Assembly (NCBI RefSeq): GCF_900168195.1
Contig: NZ_FUYX01000010.1
Span: 1 to 64,000, forward strand
Source of the DNA: Allobosea thiooxidans
Lineage (GTDB): Bacteria > Pseudomonadota > Alphaproteobacteria > Rhizobiales > Beijerinckiaceae
DNA: 64,000 nucleotides
Reading direction: 5' to 3'
The position numbers and the translations under genes are program-made. The notes beneath the pieces were generated by a model. That model searched no databases and was not told the DNA's origin. It saw nothing but the letters and a program-made list of their open reading frames with translations. Shown in pieces: positions 44,079 to 55,288 of this stretch (the stretch's first letter is position 1; every line of letters begins with the position of its first letter).

Positions 44079-45593
44079 TCACCGCAGCAGCGACTGGCCC
44101 GTCATCTCGGCCGGCTGCGGCAGTTCCATCAGCGCGAGCAGCGTCGGCGCGATATCGGCGAGGCGCCCCTCGGCCAGCGCCTTCCCCTTCCCGCCGATCA
44201 GCATCAGCGGCACCGGATTGGTGGTGTGGGCCGTATGCGGCTTGCCGGTCTCCGGATCGACCATCAGTTCGGCATTGCCGTGGTCGGCGGTGACGAGCAG
44301 GGCCCCGCCCTGCCGCTCCACTGCCTCCGCGATCGCGCCGAGCCCGGCATCGACGGTCTCGACCGCCTTGATCGCCGCCGCCAGCACGCCAGTGTGGCCG
44401 ACCATGTCCGGATTGGCGAAGTTGAGCACGACGAGGTCGTAGCGGCCGGAACCGATCGCCTCGACCGCCTTGGCGGTCAGCTCCGGCGCCGACATCTCGG
44501 GCTGCAGGTCGTAGGTCGCGACCTTCGGCGAGGGCACCATCACCCGCTCCTCGCCGGAATAGGGCGTCTCCTCCCCGCCATTGAAGAAATAGGTGACGTG
44601 CGGATATTTCTCCGTCTCCGCCATGCGGATCTGCGTCCGCCCGGCCTTGGCCACCGTCTCGCCCAGCCCGTTGGCGAGCGTCTGCGGCGGGAACAGCACG
44701 GGCATTACCTTGTCGAGCTCGGCGCTGTAGGAGGTCATGCTGACGGCCTTGGCCAGCCGCGGCACGCGCGGCCGCGCGAAACCGGCGAAGTCCGGCTCCA
44801 GCACGGCGTTCAGGATCTCGCGAATGCGGTCGGAACGGAAATTGAAGCTCAGCAGCCCGTCGCCATCCTTCATCCCGGCATAGCCGCCGATCGCCGCGGG
44901 CAGGATGAATTCGTCGGTGACGTTGCCGGCATAGGCCGCCGCGATGGCGGCATCCGCCGTGGCGAAAGCGGCCCCCTCGCCCAGCACCATGGCGCGCCAG
45001 GCCTTCTCGACACGCTCCCAGCGGTTGTCGCGGTCCATCGCATAGTAGCGGCCCGAGACGCTGGCGATCTTCGCCCCGGCCGGCAGCGCCGCGGCGAAGG
45101 CCTTCACATAATCCGCAGCCGATTGCGGCGGGGTATCGCGCCCGTCGGTGAAGACATGGACCCGGACCGGGATGCCCTGCTTGGCCAGGATCTGGGCGAG
45201 CGCCACCGCATGGTCCTGATGGGCGTGGACGCCGCCCGGCGAAACCAGGCCGAGCAGATGGCAGGCGCCGCCGCTCACCTTCAGCCCGGCGACGAGGCCG
45301 CTCGCCTCCAGCGCCGCCGCGATCGAGCCGTCGGCGATCGCCTGGTTGATGCGTGGCAGGTCCTGCATCACCACGCGGCCGGCGCCGAGATTGAGATGGC
45401 CGACCTCGGAATTGCCCATCTGGCCCGGCGGCAGCCCGACATCGAGCCCGGAGGTGCGCAGGAAGCTGTGCGGGCTCGCCGCCCAGAGGCGGTCGAAATT
45501 CGGGGTCTTCGCCAGCCGGACGGCGTTGTTCTCGCGCGCCTCGCGCGCGCCCCAGCCATCGAGGATCATCAGCATCACGGGGCGAGGCGGCAT
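44079..45593 (-). CDS. gpmI: Cofactor-independent phosphoglycerate mutase
   Basis: 504 residues of the alkaline phosphatase superfamily enzyme that interconverts 2- and 3-phosphoglycerate. MILDGWGAREARENNAV at the start, the phosphorylated Ser in MGNSEVGHLNLGAGR, HVFTDGRDTPP and LLVTADHGNAELM carry the metal ligands. ATG 45593 gives the family start; the open frame extends 15 codons further upstream. A family A repeat lies before it, divergent from the dehalogenase. Confidence 0.96.
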   Translation of the reverse strand: MPPRPVMLMILDGWGAREARENNAVRLAKTPNFDRLWAASPHSFLRTSGLDVGLPPGQMGNSEVGHLNLGAGRVVMQDLPRINQAIADGSIAAALEASGLVAGLKVSGGACHLLGLVSPGGVHAHQDHAVALAQILAKQGIPVRVHVFTDGRDTPPQSAADYVKAFAAALPAGAKIASVSGRYYAMDRDNRWERVEKAWRAMVLGEGAAFATADAAIAAAYAGNVTDEFILPAAIGGYAGMKDGDGLLSFNFRSDRIREILNAVLEPDFAGFARPRVPRLAKAVSMTSYSAELDKVMPVLFPPQTLANGLGETVAKAGRTQIRMAETEKYPHVTYFFNGGEETPYSGEERVMVPSPKVATYDLQPEMSAPELTAKAVEAIGSGRYDLVVLNFANPDMVGHTGVLAAAIKAVETVDAGLGAIAEAVERQGGALLVTADHGNAELMVDPETGKPHTAHTTNPVPLMLIGGKGKALAEGRLADIAPTLLALMELPQPAEMTGQSLLR

Positions 45594-45686
45594 CGGCGGA
45601 CCCTTGGTATCTGTGAAAACTCCGTGTGCGGATATCATGCGCCGCGCCGCGAATGCGAGTGTTATGAGTCGACCCTGGAATTCGAG

Positions 45687-45796
45687 CCCTCATCCTGAGG
45701 AGCGCCTTCAGGCGCGTCTCGAAGGAGGTTCCAGGAGGCTCTGGAACCATCTGGAGCATCCTTCGAGACGCCGCTCCGCGGCTCCTCAGGATGAGG
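45687..45796. repeat. Palindromic intergenic repeat, family A copy 2
   Basis: 110 bp, CCCTCATCCTGAGGAGCGCC to CTCCTCAGGATGAGG, with inner CTCGAAGG and CCTTCGAG arms. Sits in the divergent gap between gpmI and the dehalogenase. Confidence 0.9.
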
Positions 45797-45831
45797 CTGA
45801 GTGTCAGGCTAGGCCGCAACGGAGGATGCCG

Positions 45832-46581
45832 ATGTCGATCAAGGCGCTGGTCTTCGATGCCTATGGCACGCTGTTCGACGTGCAGTCCGTGGCGAGCGTC
45901 ACCGATGCGGCCTTCCCGGGCCGGGGCACCGCCATCACCCAGATCTGGCGGCTCAAGCAGCTCGAATACACCTGGTTGCGCGCGCTGATGGACCGCTACG
46001 AGGATTTCTGGACCGTCACCCGCGACTCGCTCGACTTCACGCTGAGATCGCTCGGCCTCTCGGCGTCGCCGGAGCTCGTCGCGCAGATCGCGGAAGCCTA
46101 TGACGCGCTCGCCCTCTATCCGGAGGCGCGGACGGCGCTGGAGGGGCTCGCCGCCCACCGCCTCGCCATCTTCTCGAATGGCAGCCCCGCGATGCTGAAG
46201 CGGCTCGTCGCCCATGCCGGCATCGGCGAATTGCTGGAAACCGTGATCAGCGTCGACGAGATCGGCGTCTACAAGCCCGATCCGCGCGGCTATGCCCATG
46301 TCGAGAAGCGGCTCGGGCTGGGGCGCGAGGAGATCCTGTTCGTCTCGTCCAACGGCTTCGACATCGCCGGCGCCAAGGCTCACGGTTTCCATGTCGCCCG
46401 CATCGAGCGGATGCCGGCGAGCAGGCTGCGCGGCGAACTGGCGGCAGCGCCGGAAATCGGCCCCGCCTTGATGTTCCAGGCGCTGCGCATGCAGCCGGAG
46501 CAGCTCGGATTCCAGGCCGACGCGACCATTGCAGCACTGACCGATCTCGTCTCCTATGTCGCCGCACTGAGACAGGCCTGA
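45832..46581 (+). CDS. Type II haloacid dehalogenase (HAD family)
   Basis: 249 residues: the nucleophile Asp in VFDAYGTLFDVQ, the Arg region WRLKQLEYTWLRALM, SNGSP, the Lys in YKPDPRGY and FVSSNGFDIAGAKAHGF. All active-site motifs of (S)-2-haloacid dehalogenase are present; hydrolysis of a halo- or other 2-substituted acid is likely. The second ATG (45832) is used because GGAGG lies 6 nt before it; the first ATG would overlap that site. Confidence 0.93.
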   Translation: MSIKALVFDAYGTLFDVQSVASVTDAAFPGRGTAITQIWRLKQLEYTWLRALMDRYEDFWTVTRDSLDFTLRSLGLSASPELVAQIAEAYDALALYPEARTALEGLAAHRLAIFSNGSPAMLKRLVAHAGIGELLETVISVDEIGVYKPDPRGYAHVEKRLGLGREEILFVSSNGFDIAGAKAHGFHVARIERMPASRLRGELAAAPEIGPALMFQALRMQPEQLGFQADATIAALTDLVSYVAALRQA

Positions 46582-46601
46582 AGCGCCGCCGAGGACGCAA
46601 C

Positions 46602-47288
46602 ATGATCAAGCTCTACTACCACCCCTCGCCGAACCCGGCGAAGGTCGCGCTGTTCCTGGAGGAGACCGGGCTGCCGTACGAGATGGTGCCGGTCGACACC
46701 CGCAAGGGCGACCAGTTCAAGCCGGAATTCCTCGCCATCAACCCCAATGCCAAGACGCCGGCCTTGACCGACGGCGACGTCACCGTCTTCGATTCGAACG
46801 CGATCCTGCTCTATCTCGCCGAGAAGACCGGGAAGTTCCTCCCCGCGGACACGCCGAAGGCGCGCGGCGAGATGCTGTCCTGGCTGATGTTCGTCGCCAC
46901 CGGCATCGGCCCCTATTGCGGCCAGGCCGTGCATTTCAGCCGCTTCGCGCCCGAGAAGATCCCCTATGCCATCAACCGCTATGCCCGCGAGGCCGAGCGG
47001 CACTGGGGCATCGTCAACGACCTGCTCGCCGGGCGCCGCTACATGCTCGGCGAGACCTACACGCTCGTCGACATGTCGATCTGGGGTTGGGCGACGCGCC
47101 TGTCCTTTGCGGTGGGCGAGACCTGGCCCGAGATGTTCCCGCATGTGAAGCGCCACCTCGACGAGATCTCGGCGCGGCCCGCCGCGCAGCGCGCGACCGC
47201 GCTCAAGGACCAGTTCGCCTTCAAGGCCGATTTCGACGCCGAGGCTCGCAAGTTCCTGTTCCCGCAGAACGCCCATCTCCCGGGCTGA
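46602..47288 (+). CDS. Glutathione S-transferase family protein
   Basis: 228 residues: an N-terminal thioredoxin-fold domain (IKLYYHPSPNPAKVALFLEETGLPYE, and the glutathione-binding FDSNAILLYLAEKTG) and an all-helical C-terminal domain. Similar to YghU/YfcG-like or rhizobial GSTs. It may act with the preceding dehalogenase (20 nt upstream), but the link is inference. Confidence 0.93.
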   Translation: MIKLYYHPSPNPAKVALFLEETGLPYEMVPVDTRKGDQFKPEFLAINPNAKTPALTDGDVTVFDSNAILLYLAEKTGKFLPADTPKARGEMLSWLMFVATGIGPYCGQAVHFSRFAPEKIPYAINRYAREAERHWGIVNDLLAGRRYMLGETYTLVDMSIWGWATRLSFAVGETWPEMFPHVKRHLDEISARPAAQRATALKDQFAFKADFDAEARKFLFPQNAHLPG

Positions 47289-47446
47289 AGGTCGCCCGGG
47301 AACGACGGGGCGTCGTGTCCAGCACCGCCTGTGCATCATGCCCGCCCCGGCGGCGAAAGCTCTGGCGACACCCGCCGTTTCGGGCCAGTGTCGCCCCCGC
47401 CTCGTGCCGGAAGGCGCGGGGTACCGCATAGTTTCCGAGGGGACGG
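47289..47446 (+). promoter_or_regulatory. Structured leader of fhs, possible riboswitch
   Basis: Contains GGTCG... at 47290, then CACCGCCTGTGCATC (about 47324-47338), near to the ZTP-riboswitch 3' motif CCGCCTGGGCA with one mismatch, and a later hairpin GGCGACAC/GTGTCGCC (about 47363-47396). ZTP riboswitches do control formate-THF ligase genes, but the consensus is not fully met. Confidence 0.35.
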
Positions 47447-49120
47447 ATGCCGACCGATATCGAGATTGCGCGCGCCGCGACGCTGCAGCCCATCGCCGCC
47501 ATCGCCGCCAAGGCCGGCATTCCCGTCGAAGCGCTGAGCCCCTACGGCAAGTTCATCGCCAAGATCGACCCGCACGCCCTGCCGGATTCCGGTGACAAGC
47601 CGGACGGCAAGCTGATCCTGGTCACGGCGATCAGCCCCACCCCCGCCGGCGAAGGCAAGACCACGACCACGGTCGGCCTCGGCGACGGCCTCTCGCGCAT
47701 CGGCAAGCGCGCCATGATCGCACTGCGCGAGCCCTCGCTCGGGCCGAGCTTCGGGATGAAGGGCGGAGCGGCCGGCGGCGGCTACGCCCAGGTCGTACCG
47801 ATGGAGCAGATCAACCTGCACTTCACCGGAGACTTCCACGCCATCACCAGCGCCCACAACCTGCTGGCGGCGATGATCGACAACCACATCTACTGGGGCA
47901 ACGGGCTCGACCTCGATACGCGCCACGTCGCCCTGCGCCGCGTCATGGACATGAACGACCGGGCGCTGCGTCAGGTCGTGTCCTCGCTCGGCGGGCCCGG
48001 CAACGGCTTCCCGCGCGAGGACGGATTCGACATCACCGTCGCCTCCGAGGTGATGGCGATCTTCTGCCTGGCGCAGGGCGCCGCCGATCTCGAGGCCCGG
48101 CTCGGCCGCATCGTCGTCGGGCGCACGCGCGACAAGCGGCTGGTCAGCGCCGCCGACATCAAGGCCACCGGCGCGATGAGCGTGCTGCTCAAGGACGCGC
48201 TGATGCCGAATCTGGTGCAGACCCTGGAAGGCACCCCGGCCTTCGTCCATGGCGGCCCCTTCGCCAACATTGCCCATGGCTGCAACTCGGTGATCGCGAC
48301 GCAGACCGCACTGAAGCTGGCCGACTATGTCGTGACGGAGGCCGGCTTCGGCGCCGATCTCGGCGCCGAGAAGTTCTTCGACATCAAATGTCGCAAGGCG
48401 GGGCTGAAGCCGGCCGCCGCCGTGGTCGTCGCCACGGTGCGCGCGCTCAAGATGCATGGCGGCGTGGCCAGGGATGCCCTCGGGCGCGAGGACCTCAAGG
48501 CGCTCGAGGCCGGGCTTTCCAACCTCGCCCGCCACATCGTCAACATCCGCAAATTCGGCGTCCCGCCGATCGTCGCGATCAACCATTTCGCCGGCGACAC
48601 CGCCGCCGAGCACGCGTTGATCCATCACTTCTGCCGCAACCATCTCGGCGTCGAGACGGTGATCTGCCGGCACTGGGCCGAAGGCGGCGCCGGGGCGGAA
48701 GAGCTCGCCCGCAAGGTCGCCGCGCTCGCCGACGATGACGAGGCCGACTTCACCCCCCTCTACCCCACCTCCATGCCGCTTCGGCAGAAGCTGGAGACGA
48801 TCGCGCGCGAGATCTATGGCGCCGGGGGCGTCAGCGTCGACCCGAAGCTGGAGGCCCGCTTCGCCGAGCTCGAGGCGGCCGGCTTCGGCGAGCTGCCGGT
48901 CTGCGTCGCGAAGACCCAGTACTCCTTCGCCGCCGACCCGACCTTGCGCGGCGCGCCCTCCGGCCACATCGTGCCGCTGCGGGAGCTCCGTCTCTCCGCC
49001 GGTGCGGGCTTCGTCGTCGCCATCTGCGGGGACATCATGACCATGCCCGGCCTGCCGCGCGAGCCGGCAGCGGAGCGCATCCATATCGACGCGCAAGGGT
49101 ATATCGAGGGGCTGTTCTAG
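47447..49120 (+). CDS. fhs: Formate-tetrahydrofolate ligase
   Basis: 557 residues of ATP-dependent formate-THF ligase, making 10-formyl-[24 protein letters not shown] carries the P-loop, and [26 protein letters not shown] the formyl-phosphate region; it ends with [18 protein letters not shown]. Its leader may carry a regulatory RNA. With FrmA/FrmB upstream in the window, formate from formaldehyde can feed this folate pool. Confidence 0.97.
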   Translation: MPTDIEIARAATLQPIAAIAAKAGIPVEALSPYGKFIAKIDPHALPDSGDKPDGKLILVTAISPTPAGEGKTTTTVGLGDGLSRIGKRAMIALREPSLGPSFGMKGGAAGGGYAQVVPMEQINLHFTGDFHAITSAHNLLAAMIDNHIYWGNGLDLDTRHVALRRVMDMNDRALRQVVSSLGGPGNGFPREDGFDITVASEVMAIFCLAQGAADLEARLGRIVVGRTRDKRLVSAADIKATGAMSVLLKDALMPNLVQTLEGTPAFVHGGPFANIAHGCNSVIATQTALKLADYVVTEAGFGADLGAEKFFDIKCRKAGLKPAAAVVVATVRALKMHGGVARDALGREDLKALEAGLSNLARHIVNIRKFGVPPIVAINHFAGDTAAEHALIHHFCRNHLGVETVICRHWAEGGAGAEELARKVAALADDDEADFTPLYPTSMPLRQKLETIAREIYGAGGVSVDPKLEARFAELEAAGFGELPVCVAKTQYSFAADPTLRGAPSGHIVPLRELRLSAGAGFVVAICGDIMTMPGLPREPAAERIHIDAQGYIEGLF

Positions 49121-49187
49121 GCGGCCTCTTCGTCGTTTCCGAACGCCGCGGGGTTGCGGACCCAGCTCCCGAGATCGCAATGCTTCC

Positions 49188-49280
49188 CGTCATGGTCGGG
49201 CTTGTCGCGACCATCCACGTCTTCCTTGGCCGAAGGCGGTGTTCAAGGCGTGGATGCTCGCCACAAGCGCAAGCATGACG
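49188..49280. repeat. Palindromic intergenic repeat, family C copy 2
   Basis: CGTCATGGTCGGGCTTGTCG... through CCATCCACGTCTTCC, GTTCAAGGCGTGGATGC and CGCAAGCATGACG. Close to the 61571 copy; in the fhs-idnD convergent gap. Confidence 0.85.
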
Positions 49281-49337
49281 ACGTCGGAGCAGCTGCGCGG
49301 GCTTGCCAGGCAGTTGCCCGGAACGGCCAAGCCTCGC

Positions 49338-50375
49338 TCAGGCGAAGTCGAGCTGAACCTTGATCGCCTTCGACTTGTCGGAGGCGAGGTCGAAGGCCTC
49401 GACCGCCCGATCGACCGGGATCGTCGCCGTCAGCAGCGGCGAGAGATCGATGCGGCCGGAGCCGATCATCGCGACCGCCCAATCGAATTCCTCATGGAAG
49501 CGGAACGAGCCGCGCAGGTCGAACTCCTTGGCGACGACGACGTTCATCGGCAGCGTGAACTGGCCGCCGACACCGATCTGCACGATGACTCCGCCGGGCC
49601 TGATCACGTCCAAGGCGCCGCTCAGCGCGTGCTGGTTGCCCGAGGCCTCGAACATCACGTCGAAGGCCCCCTTCTCCGCCCCGTATTCCTCCTTGAGCCG
49701 TTCCGGCTCGGCCGCGACATTGACCGTCCCGGTCGCCCCCATCCTGCGCGCGATCGGCAGCGGTCCGTCGACCACGTCGGTCGCGACGATTTCGGCGGCC
49801 CCCGCCGCCTTCGCCGCAACGACGGTGAGCGCGCCGATCGGCCCGGCGCCGGTGACGAGCACCCGCTTGCCCAGCAGCGGCCCGGCTCGCTTGGCGGCGT
49901 GCAGGCACACCGAGAGCGGCTCGGCGAAGGCGGCCTGGGCGGCGGTGACGCCATCGGCGACCTTCACCGCCTGCCGCTCCTCGACCACCAGCACGTCGCG
50001 GAAGCCGCCCTGGACATGCGGGAACCGCATCGCCGAACCGTAGAACAGCATGTCGGTGCAGTGCTGCTGCAGCCCCATCTGGCAATAGCGGCAATGGCCG
50101 CAGGCCCGGCTCGGATTGACCGCCACCCTGTCGCCCGGCTTCACCCGCGAGACCTCGCCGCCGACGGCCTCGACCCGGCCCGCGATCTCATGGCCGAGGA
50201 TCATCGGCTCGCGCACGCGGATCGTGCCGAAGCCGCCATGCAGGTAATAATGCAGATCGGAGCCGCAGATGCCGCCGGCCTCGATCCGGACCCGGACATC
50301 GCGCGGCCCGAGCTCCGGCGCCGTGGTCGGCTCGACGCGCAGGTCCTTCTCGGCATGGATGACGACGGCACGCAT
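49338..50375 (-). CDS. idnD: L-idonate 5-dehydrogenase-like zinc dehydrogenase
   Basis: 345 residues of the medium-chain zinc dehydrogenase family: CGSDLHYYLHGG, GHEIAGRVEAVG, CGHCRYCQMGLQQHC for structural zinc and VTGAGPIGALTVVAAKA for NAD(P). Similar to L-idonate dehydrogenase, oxidising L-idonate to 5-ketogluconate; sorbitol or other polyol specificity is possible. Divergent from the likely partner idnO across 132 bp. Confidence 0.88.
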   Translation of the reverse strand: MRAVVIHAEKDLRVEPTTAPELGPRDVRVRIEAGGICGSDLHYYLHGGFGTIRVREPMILGHEIAGRVEAVGGEVSRVKPGDRVAVNPSRACGHCRYCQMGLQQHCTDMLFYGSAMRFPHVQGGFRDVLVVEERQAVKVADGVTAAQAAFAEPLSVCLHAAKRAGPLLGKRVLVTGAGPIGALTVVAAKAAGAAEIVATDVVDGPLPIARRMGATGTVNVAAEPERLKEEYGAEKGAFDVMFEASGNQHALSGALDVIRPGGVIVQIGVGGQFTLPMNVVVAKEFDLRGSFRFHEEFDWAVAMIGSGRIDLSPLLTATIPVDRAVEAFDLASDKSKAIKVQLDFA

Positions 50376-50418
50376 GTCTCGCTCCCGGATTAGCCGCGAA
50401 ACCGCGTCACGGCCATTG

Positions 50419-50432
50419 TCTAATCGATTGAA
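50419..50432. promoter_or_regulatory. Candidate LacI-type operator between idnD and idnO
   Basis: TCTAATCGATTGAA, centred on palindromic AATCGATT, in the divergent gap. LacI-family operators have such CG-centred palindromes. No regulator gene is adjacent. Confidence 0.4.
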
Positions 50433-50507
50433 ACCTGCTTACCGAGGGAGGCAGGCTTTGCGCAAACCAAATTTGCCCAACCCCAGGACACTCTGCGAGG
50501 ATACGCC

Positions 50508-51275
50508 ATGTCGCTGTCTCTGTTCAGTCTCGAAGGCAAGATCGCACTCGTCACCGGTTCCGGCCAGGGCATCGGCCTGGCGCTCGCGGAGGGGCTGTCG
50601 GAAGCGGGCGCTCATGTGGTGCTGAACGGACGCGACAAGGCCAAGCTGGAACGCGCCCGCGAGGCGCTCGCCGGCGCCGGCCGCAAGGCCTCCGTCGCCG
50701 CCTTCGACGTCACCGACCAGAAGGCGGTCGAGGCCGGCATCGCCGCGATCGAGACCGAGATCGGGCCGATCGACATCCTGATCAACAATGCCGGCATGCA
50801 GAAGCGCGCGCCGATCACCGAATTCCCGGTCGAAGGCTGGCACGAGGTGATCAACACCAACCTGCATTCGGTGTTCTACGTCACCCAGGCGGTGACGAAG
50901 CGGATGGTGCCGCGCAAGCGCGGCAAGATCATCAATATCGGCTCGGTGATGAGCGAGCTCGGCCGCGCCACCATCATCCCCTATACGGCGTCCAAGGGCG
51001 CGGTGAAGATGATGACGCGAGGCCTGGCCGCCGAGCTCGGCAAATACAACATTCAGGCCAACGCCATCGGGCCGGGCTATTTCGCCACCGAGATCAACGC
51101 CGCGCTGATCGCGGACGAAGCCTTCTCGAGCTGGGTTTCCAGCCGCACGCCGGCCGGGCGCTGGGGCGAGACGAAGGAATTGGTCGGAGCCGCGATCTTC
51201 CTCTCGGCGCCGGCTTCCGACTACGTCAACGGCCATCTGCTGATGGTCGATGGCGGGCTCACCGCGGTGGTGTGA
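50508..51275 (+). CDS. idnO: Gluconate 5-dehydrogenase-like SDR
   Basis: 255 residues of a classical SDR: TGSGQGIGLALAEGL, INNAGMQKRAPI, catalytic Ser in IGSVMSEL and YTASK. The MQKRAPITEF run is typical of gluconate 5-dehydrogenase, reducing 5-ketogluconate to gluconate. With idnD it forms an L-idonate to gluconate pair; no kinase or transporter is present here. Confidence 0.9.
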   Translation: MSLSLFSLEGKIALVTGSGQGIGLALAEGLSEAGAHVVLNGRDKAKLERAREALAGAGRKASVAAFDVTDQKAVEAGIAAIETEIGPIDILINNAGMQKRAPITEFPVEGWHEVINTNLHSVFYVTQAVTKRMVPRKRGKIINIGSVMSELGRATIIPYTASKGAVKMMTRGLAAELGKYNIQANAIGPGYFATEINAALIADEAFSSWVSSRTPAGRWGETKELVGAAIFLSAPASDYVNGHLLMVDGGLTAVV

Positions 51276-51348
51276 GGCTTATCTTTCCTTCTCCCTTGCG
51301 GGATGGTTCGACGTATCCGAGACGGACAAGGGGGCGCGCAACCTCGCC

Positions 51349-51444
51349 GTCGTGCTCGCCCTTGTGGCGAGCATCCACGTCTTGAACACCGCCCCCGAGC
51401 AACGAAGGAAGACGTGGATGGTCGGGACAGGCCCGACCATGACG
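51349..51444. repeat. Palindromic intergenic repeat, family C copy 3 (inverted)
   Basis: CGTCGTGCTCGCCCTTGTGG to ...GACAGGCCCGACCATGACG, the reverse complement layout of copies 2 and 4. Confidence 0.8.
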
Positions 51445-51570
51445 TGGTGAGGCGGCGCGCGCCTCGCATCGAAATCGGCTGTTGCCGACTTTTGACCCCG
51501 GGGTTTCCTTCGCGGGCAATCCCAAGACGATGGGAAGAAGGGCCGAGCGCGGTTCCGCGCCCACGGGTCA

Positions 51571-51601
51571 AGAGATGCTCGGGTCAAGCCCGAGCATGAC
51601 G
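51571..51601. repeat. Half-element related to family C
   Basis: ATGCTCGGG (51575-51583), TCAAG, CCCGAGCAT; a 9-bp inverted repeat ending GACG, resembling the end of family C. Another lies at 53161-53185. Confidence 0.65.
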
Positions 51602-51608
51602 CCTGATG

Positions 51609-52952
51609 TCAGGCCGCGGCCTTGGTCACCGCCTCGACGACATCGTCGACCGCGCGCTCGACCAGATCGCGATCATCGCCCTCGGCCATCACGCGGATCA
51701 CCGGCTCCGTGCCGGAGGGGCGGATCACGAGGCGCCCGCTCTCGCCGAGGAGCTGCTTGGCCGCCTCGATCGCCCGGACCACCAGCTGCTCCTCCAGCGG
51801 CTTGCCCTTCTTGTAGCGCACGTTCTTCAGGATCTGCGGCAGCGGCTCGAAGCAGTGGCAGACCTCCGAGACCGGCTTGTCCATGCGCTTCACCACCGCC
51901 AGCAGCTGCAGCGCCGCGACGAGCCCGTCGCCGGTCGTGCCGAAATCCGAGAGGATGATGTGGCCGGATTGCTCGCCGCCGAGATTGAAGCCGTGGTTGC
52001 GCATATGCTCCAGCACGTAGCGGTCGCCGACCGCCGTGCGGGCGAGCGTCAGCCCCAGCCCGGCCAGATAGCGCTCCAGCCCGAGATTGGACATGATCGT
52101 GGCGACGATGCCGGGTGCCGAGAGTCGGCCATCCTCGAGCCAGGAGCGCGCGATCACGGCCATGAGCTGGTCGCCATCGACGACATGCCCATGCTCGTCG
52201 ACGACCAGGACGCGGTCGGCGTCGCCATCGAGCGCGATGCCGACATCGGCGCGCAGCTCGCGGACCTTGGCGACGAGCGCCTCCGGATGGGTCGAGCCGA
52301 CCTCATGGTTGATGTTGAAGCCGTCCGGATCGACGCCGATGGTGATGACCTCGGCGCCGAGCTCCCAGAGCGCCTGCGGAGCCACCTTGTAGGCGGCGCC
52401 ATTGGCGCAATCGAGCACGATGCGCAGGCCTTCCAGGCTCAGGTTCCGCGGCAGCGTCCGCTTGGCGAATTCGACATAGCGCGCATCGGCGCTGTCGATG
52501 CGCTTGGCGCGGCCGAGGCTGGGCGAGGTCGCGAGGCGGGGCCCGAGATCGGTGTCGACCAGCGCCTCGATCTCGCGCTCCACCTCGTCGTTGAGCTTGT
52601 AGCCGTCCGGCCCGAACAGCTTGATGCCGTTGTCCTCATAGGCGTTGTGCGAGGCCGAGATCATCACGCCGAGATCGGCCCGCATCGAGCGCGTCAGCAT
52701 CGCGACGCCCGGGGTCGGGATCGGGCCGAGCAGCATCACGTCCATGCCGACCGAGGTGAAGCCGGCGACCATGGCGTATTCGATCATGTAGCCGGAAAGC
52801 CGCGTGTCCTTGCCGATCACGACCCGGTGTCGATGCTCGCCTCGGCGGAAGGCCAGCCCCGTGGCCTGGCCGACCTTCAGGGCAAGGTCTGGCGTGATGA
52901 CGCCGTTCGCCCGCCCGCGAATGCCGTCCGTTCCGAAATATTTGCGCGTCAT
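51609..52952 (-). CDS. glmM: Phosphoglucosamine mutase
   Basis: 447 residues of the alpha-D-phosphohexomutase family: [13 protein letters not shown] at the start, the phosphorylated Ser in [13 protein letters not shown] and the metal loop LDGDADRVL (DGDADR). It makes glucosamine-1-phosphate for peptidoglycan and LPS. Same strand as ftsH, 301 bp downstream of it, so cpoB-tilS-ftsH-glmM reads in that order. Confidence 0.97.
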   Translation of the reverse strand: MTRKYFGTDGIRGRANGVITPDLALKVGQATGLAFRRGEHRHRVVIGKDTRLSGYMIEYAMVAGFTSVGMDVMLLGPIPTPGVAMLTRSMRADLGVMISASHNAYEDNGIKLFGPDGYKLNDEVEREIEALVDTDLGPRLATSPSLGRAKRIDSADARYVEFAKRTLPRNLSLEGLRIVLDCANGAAYKVAPQALWELGAEVITIGVDPDGFNINHEVGSTHPEALVAKVRELRADVGIALDGDADRVLVVDEHGHVVDGDQLMAVIARSWLEDGRLSAPGIVATIMSNLGLERYLAGLGLTLARTAVGDRYVLEHMRNHGFNLGGEQSGHIILSDFGTTGDGLVAALQLLAVVKRMDKPVSEVCHCFEPLPQILKNVRYKKGKPLEEQLVVRAIEAAKQLLGESGRLVIRPSGTEPVIRVMAEGDDRDLVERAVDDVVEAVTKAAA

Positions 52953-53160
52953 GTGCGATTCATGTCCGAGAGGCGATCAGCCCAGTTTTGCGGGTTCTAT
53001 AGCCAAAAAACCTTTCCGCCTTCTCACAAATTATGACGGAGCGTGAAAGCAGGGCTGAAAGAAGCGGGAGCGGGCGGAAGGAGCCGTCATTCTTGGGCGA
53101 AGCGAAGCGCAGACCCGGGAATCTCCGGCAAGACGGGCACCAGAACCTCATTCGGCGGGA

Positions 53161-53185
53161 GATGCTCGGGTCAAGCCGGAGCATG
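53161..53185. repeat. Half-element related to family C
   Basis: GATGCTCGGGTCAAGCCGGAGCATG, the same hairpin as 51575-51597 with one mismatch in the second arm. Confidence 0.6.
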
Positions 53186-53201
53186 GCGCACTGGAGCCAC
53201 G

Positions 53202-53231
53202 AAAAAAGGGCGGCCTCACAGCCGCCCTTTT
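53202..53231 (-). terminator. Rho-independent terminator of ftsH
   Basis: AAAAGGGCGGC (53204-53214) and GCCGCCCTTTT (53221-53231), 6-nt loop, with the A-run at 53202-53207 reading as the T-tract on the minus strand. Confidence 0.85.
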
Positions 53232-53253
53232 CGCATTCCTGCAGCCGGCCTGT

Positions 53254-55182
<1,929 letters not shown>

Positions 55183-55288
55183 CAGTCCGATCGGGCCTGC
55201 CGGTCCAACCGGATAAGGCCAAGGGTTTCCACGGCTAATCTAGGTGCGACGCAAGCCCTTGCCAAGGGAAACGCACGTCGCGGCGGCA

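Larger units (their letters stand above)
52953..53253. other. Intergenic region between ftsH and glmM
   Basis: 301 bp. It contains a terminator (53202-53231), a palindromic half-element (53161-53185) and a GTCATTC-type repeat fragment (about 53084-53130). The remaining sequence up to glmM may hold its promoter. Confidence 0.55.
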
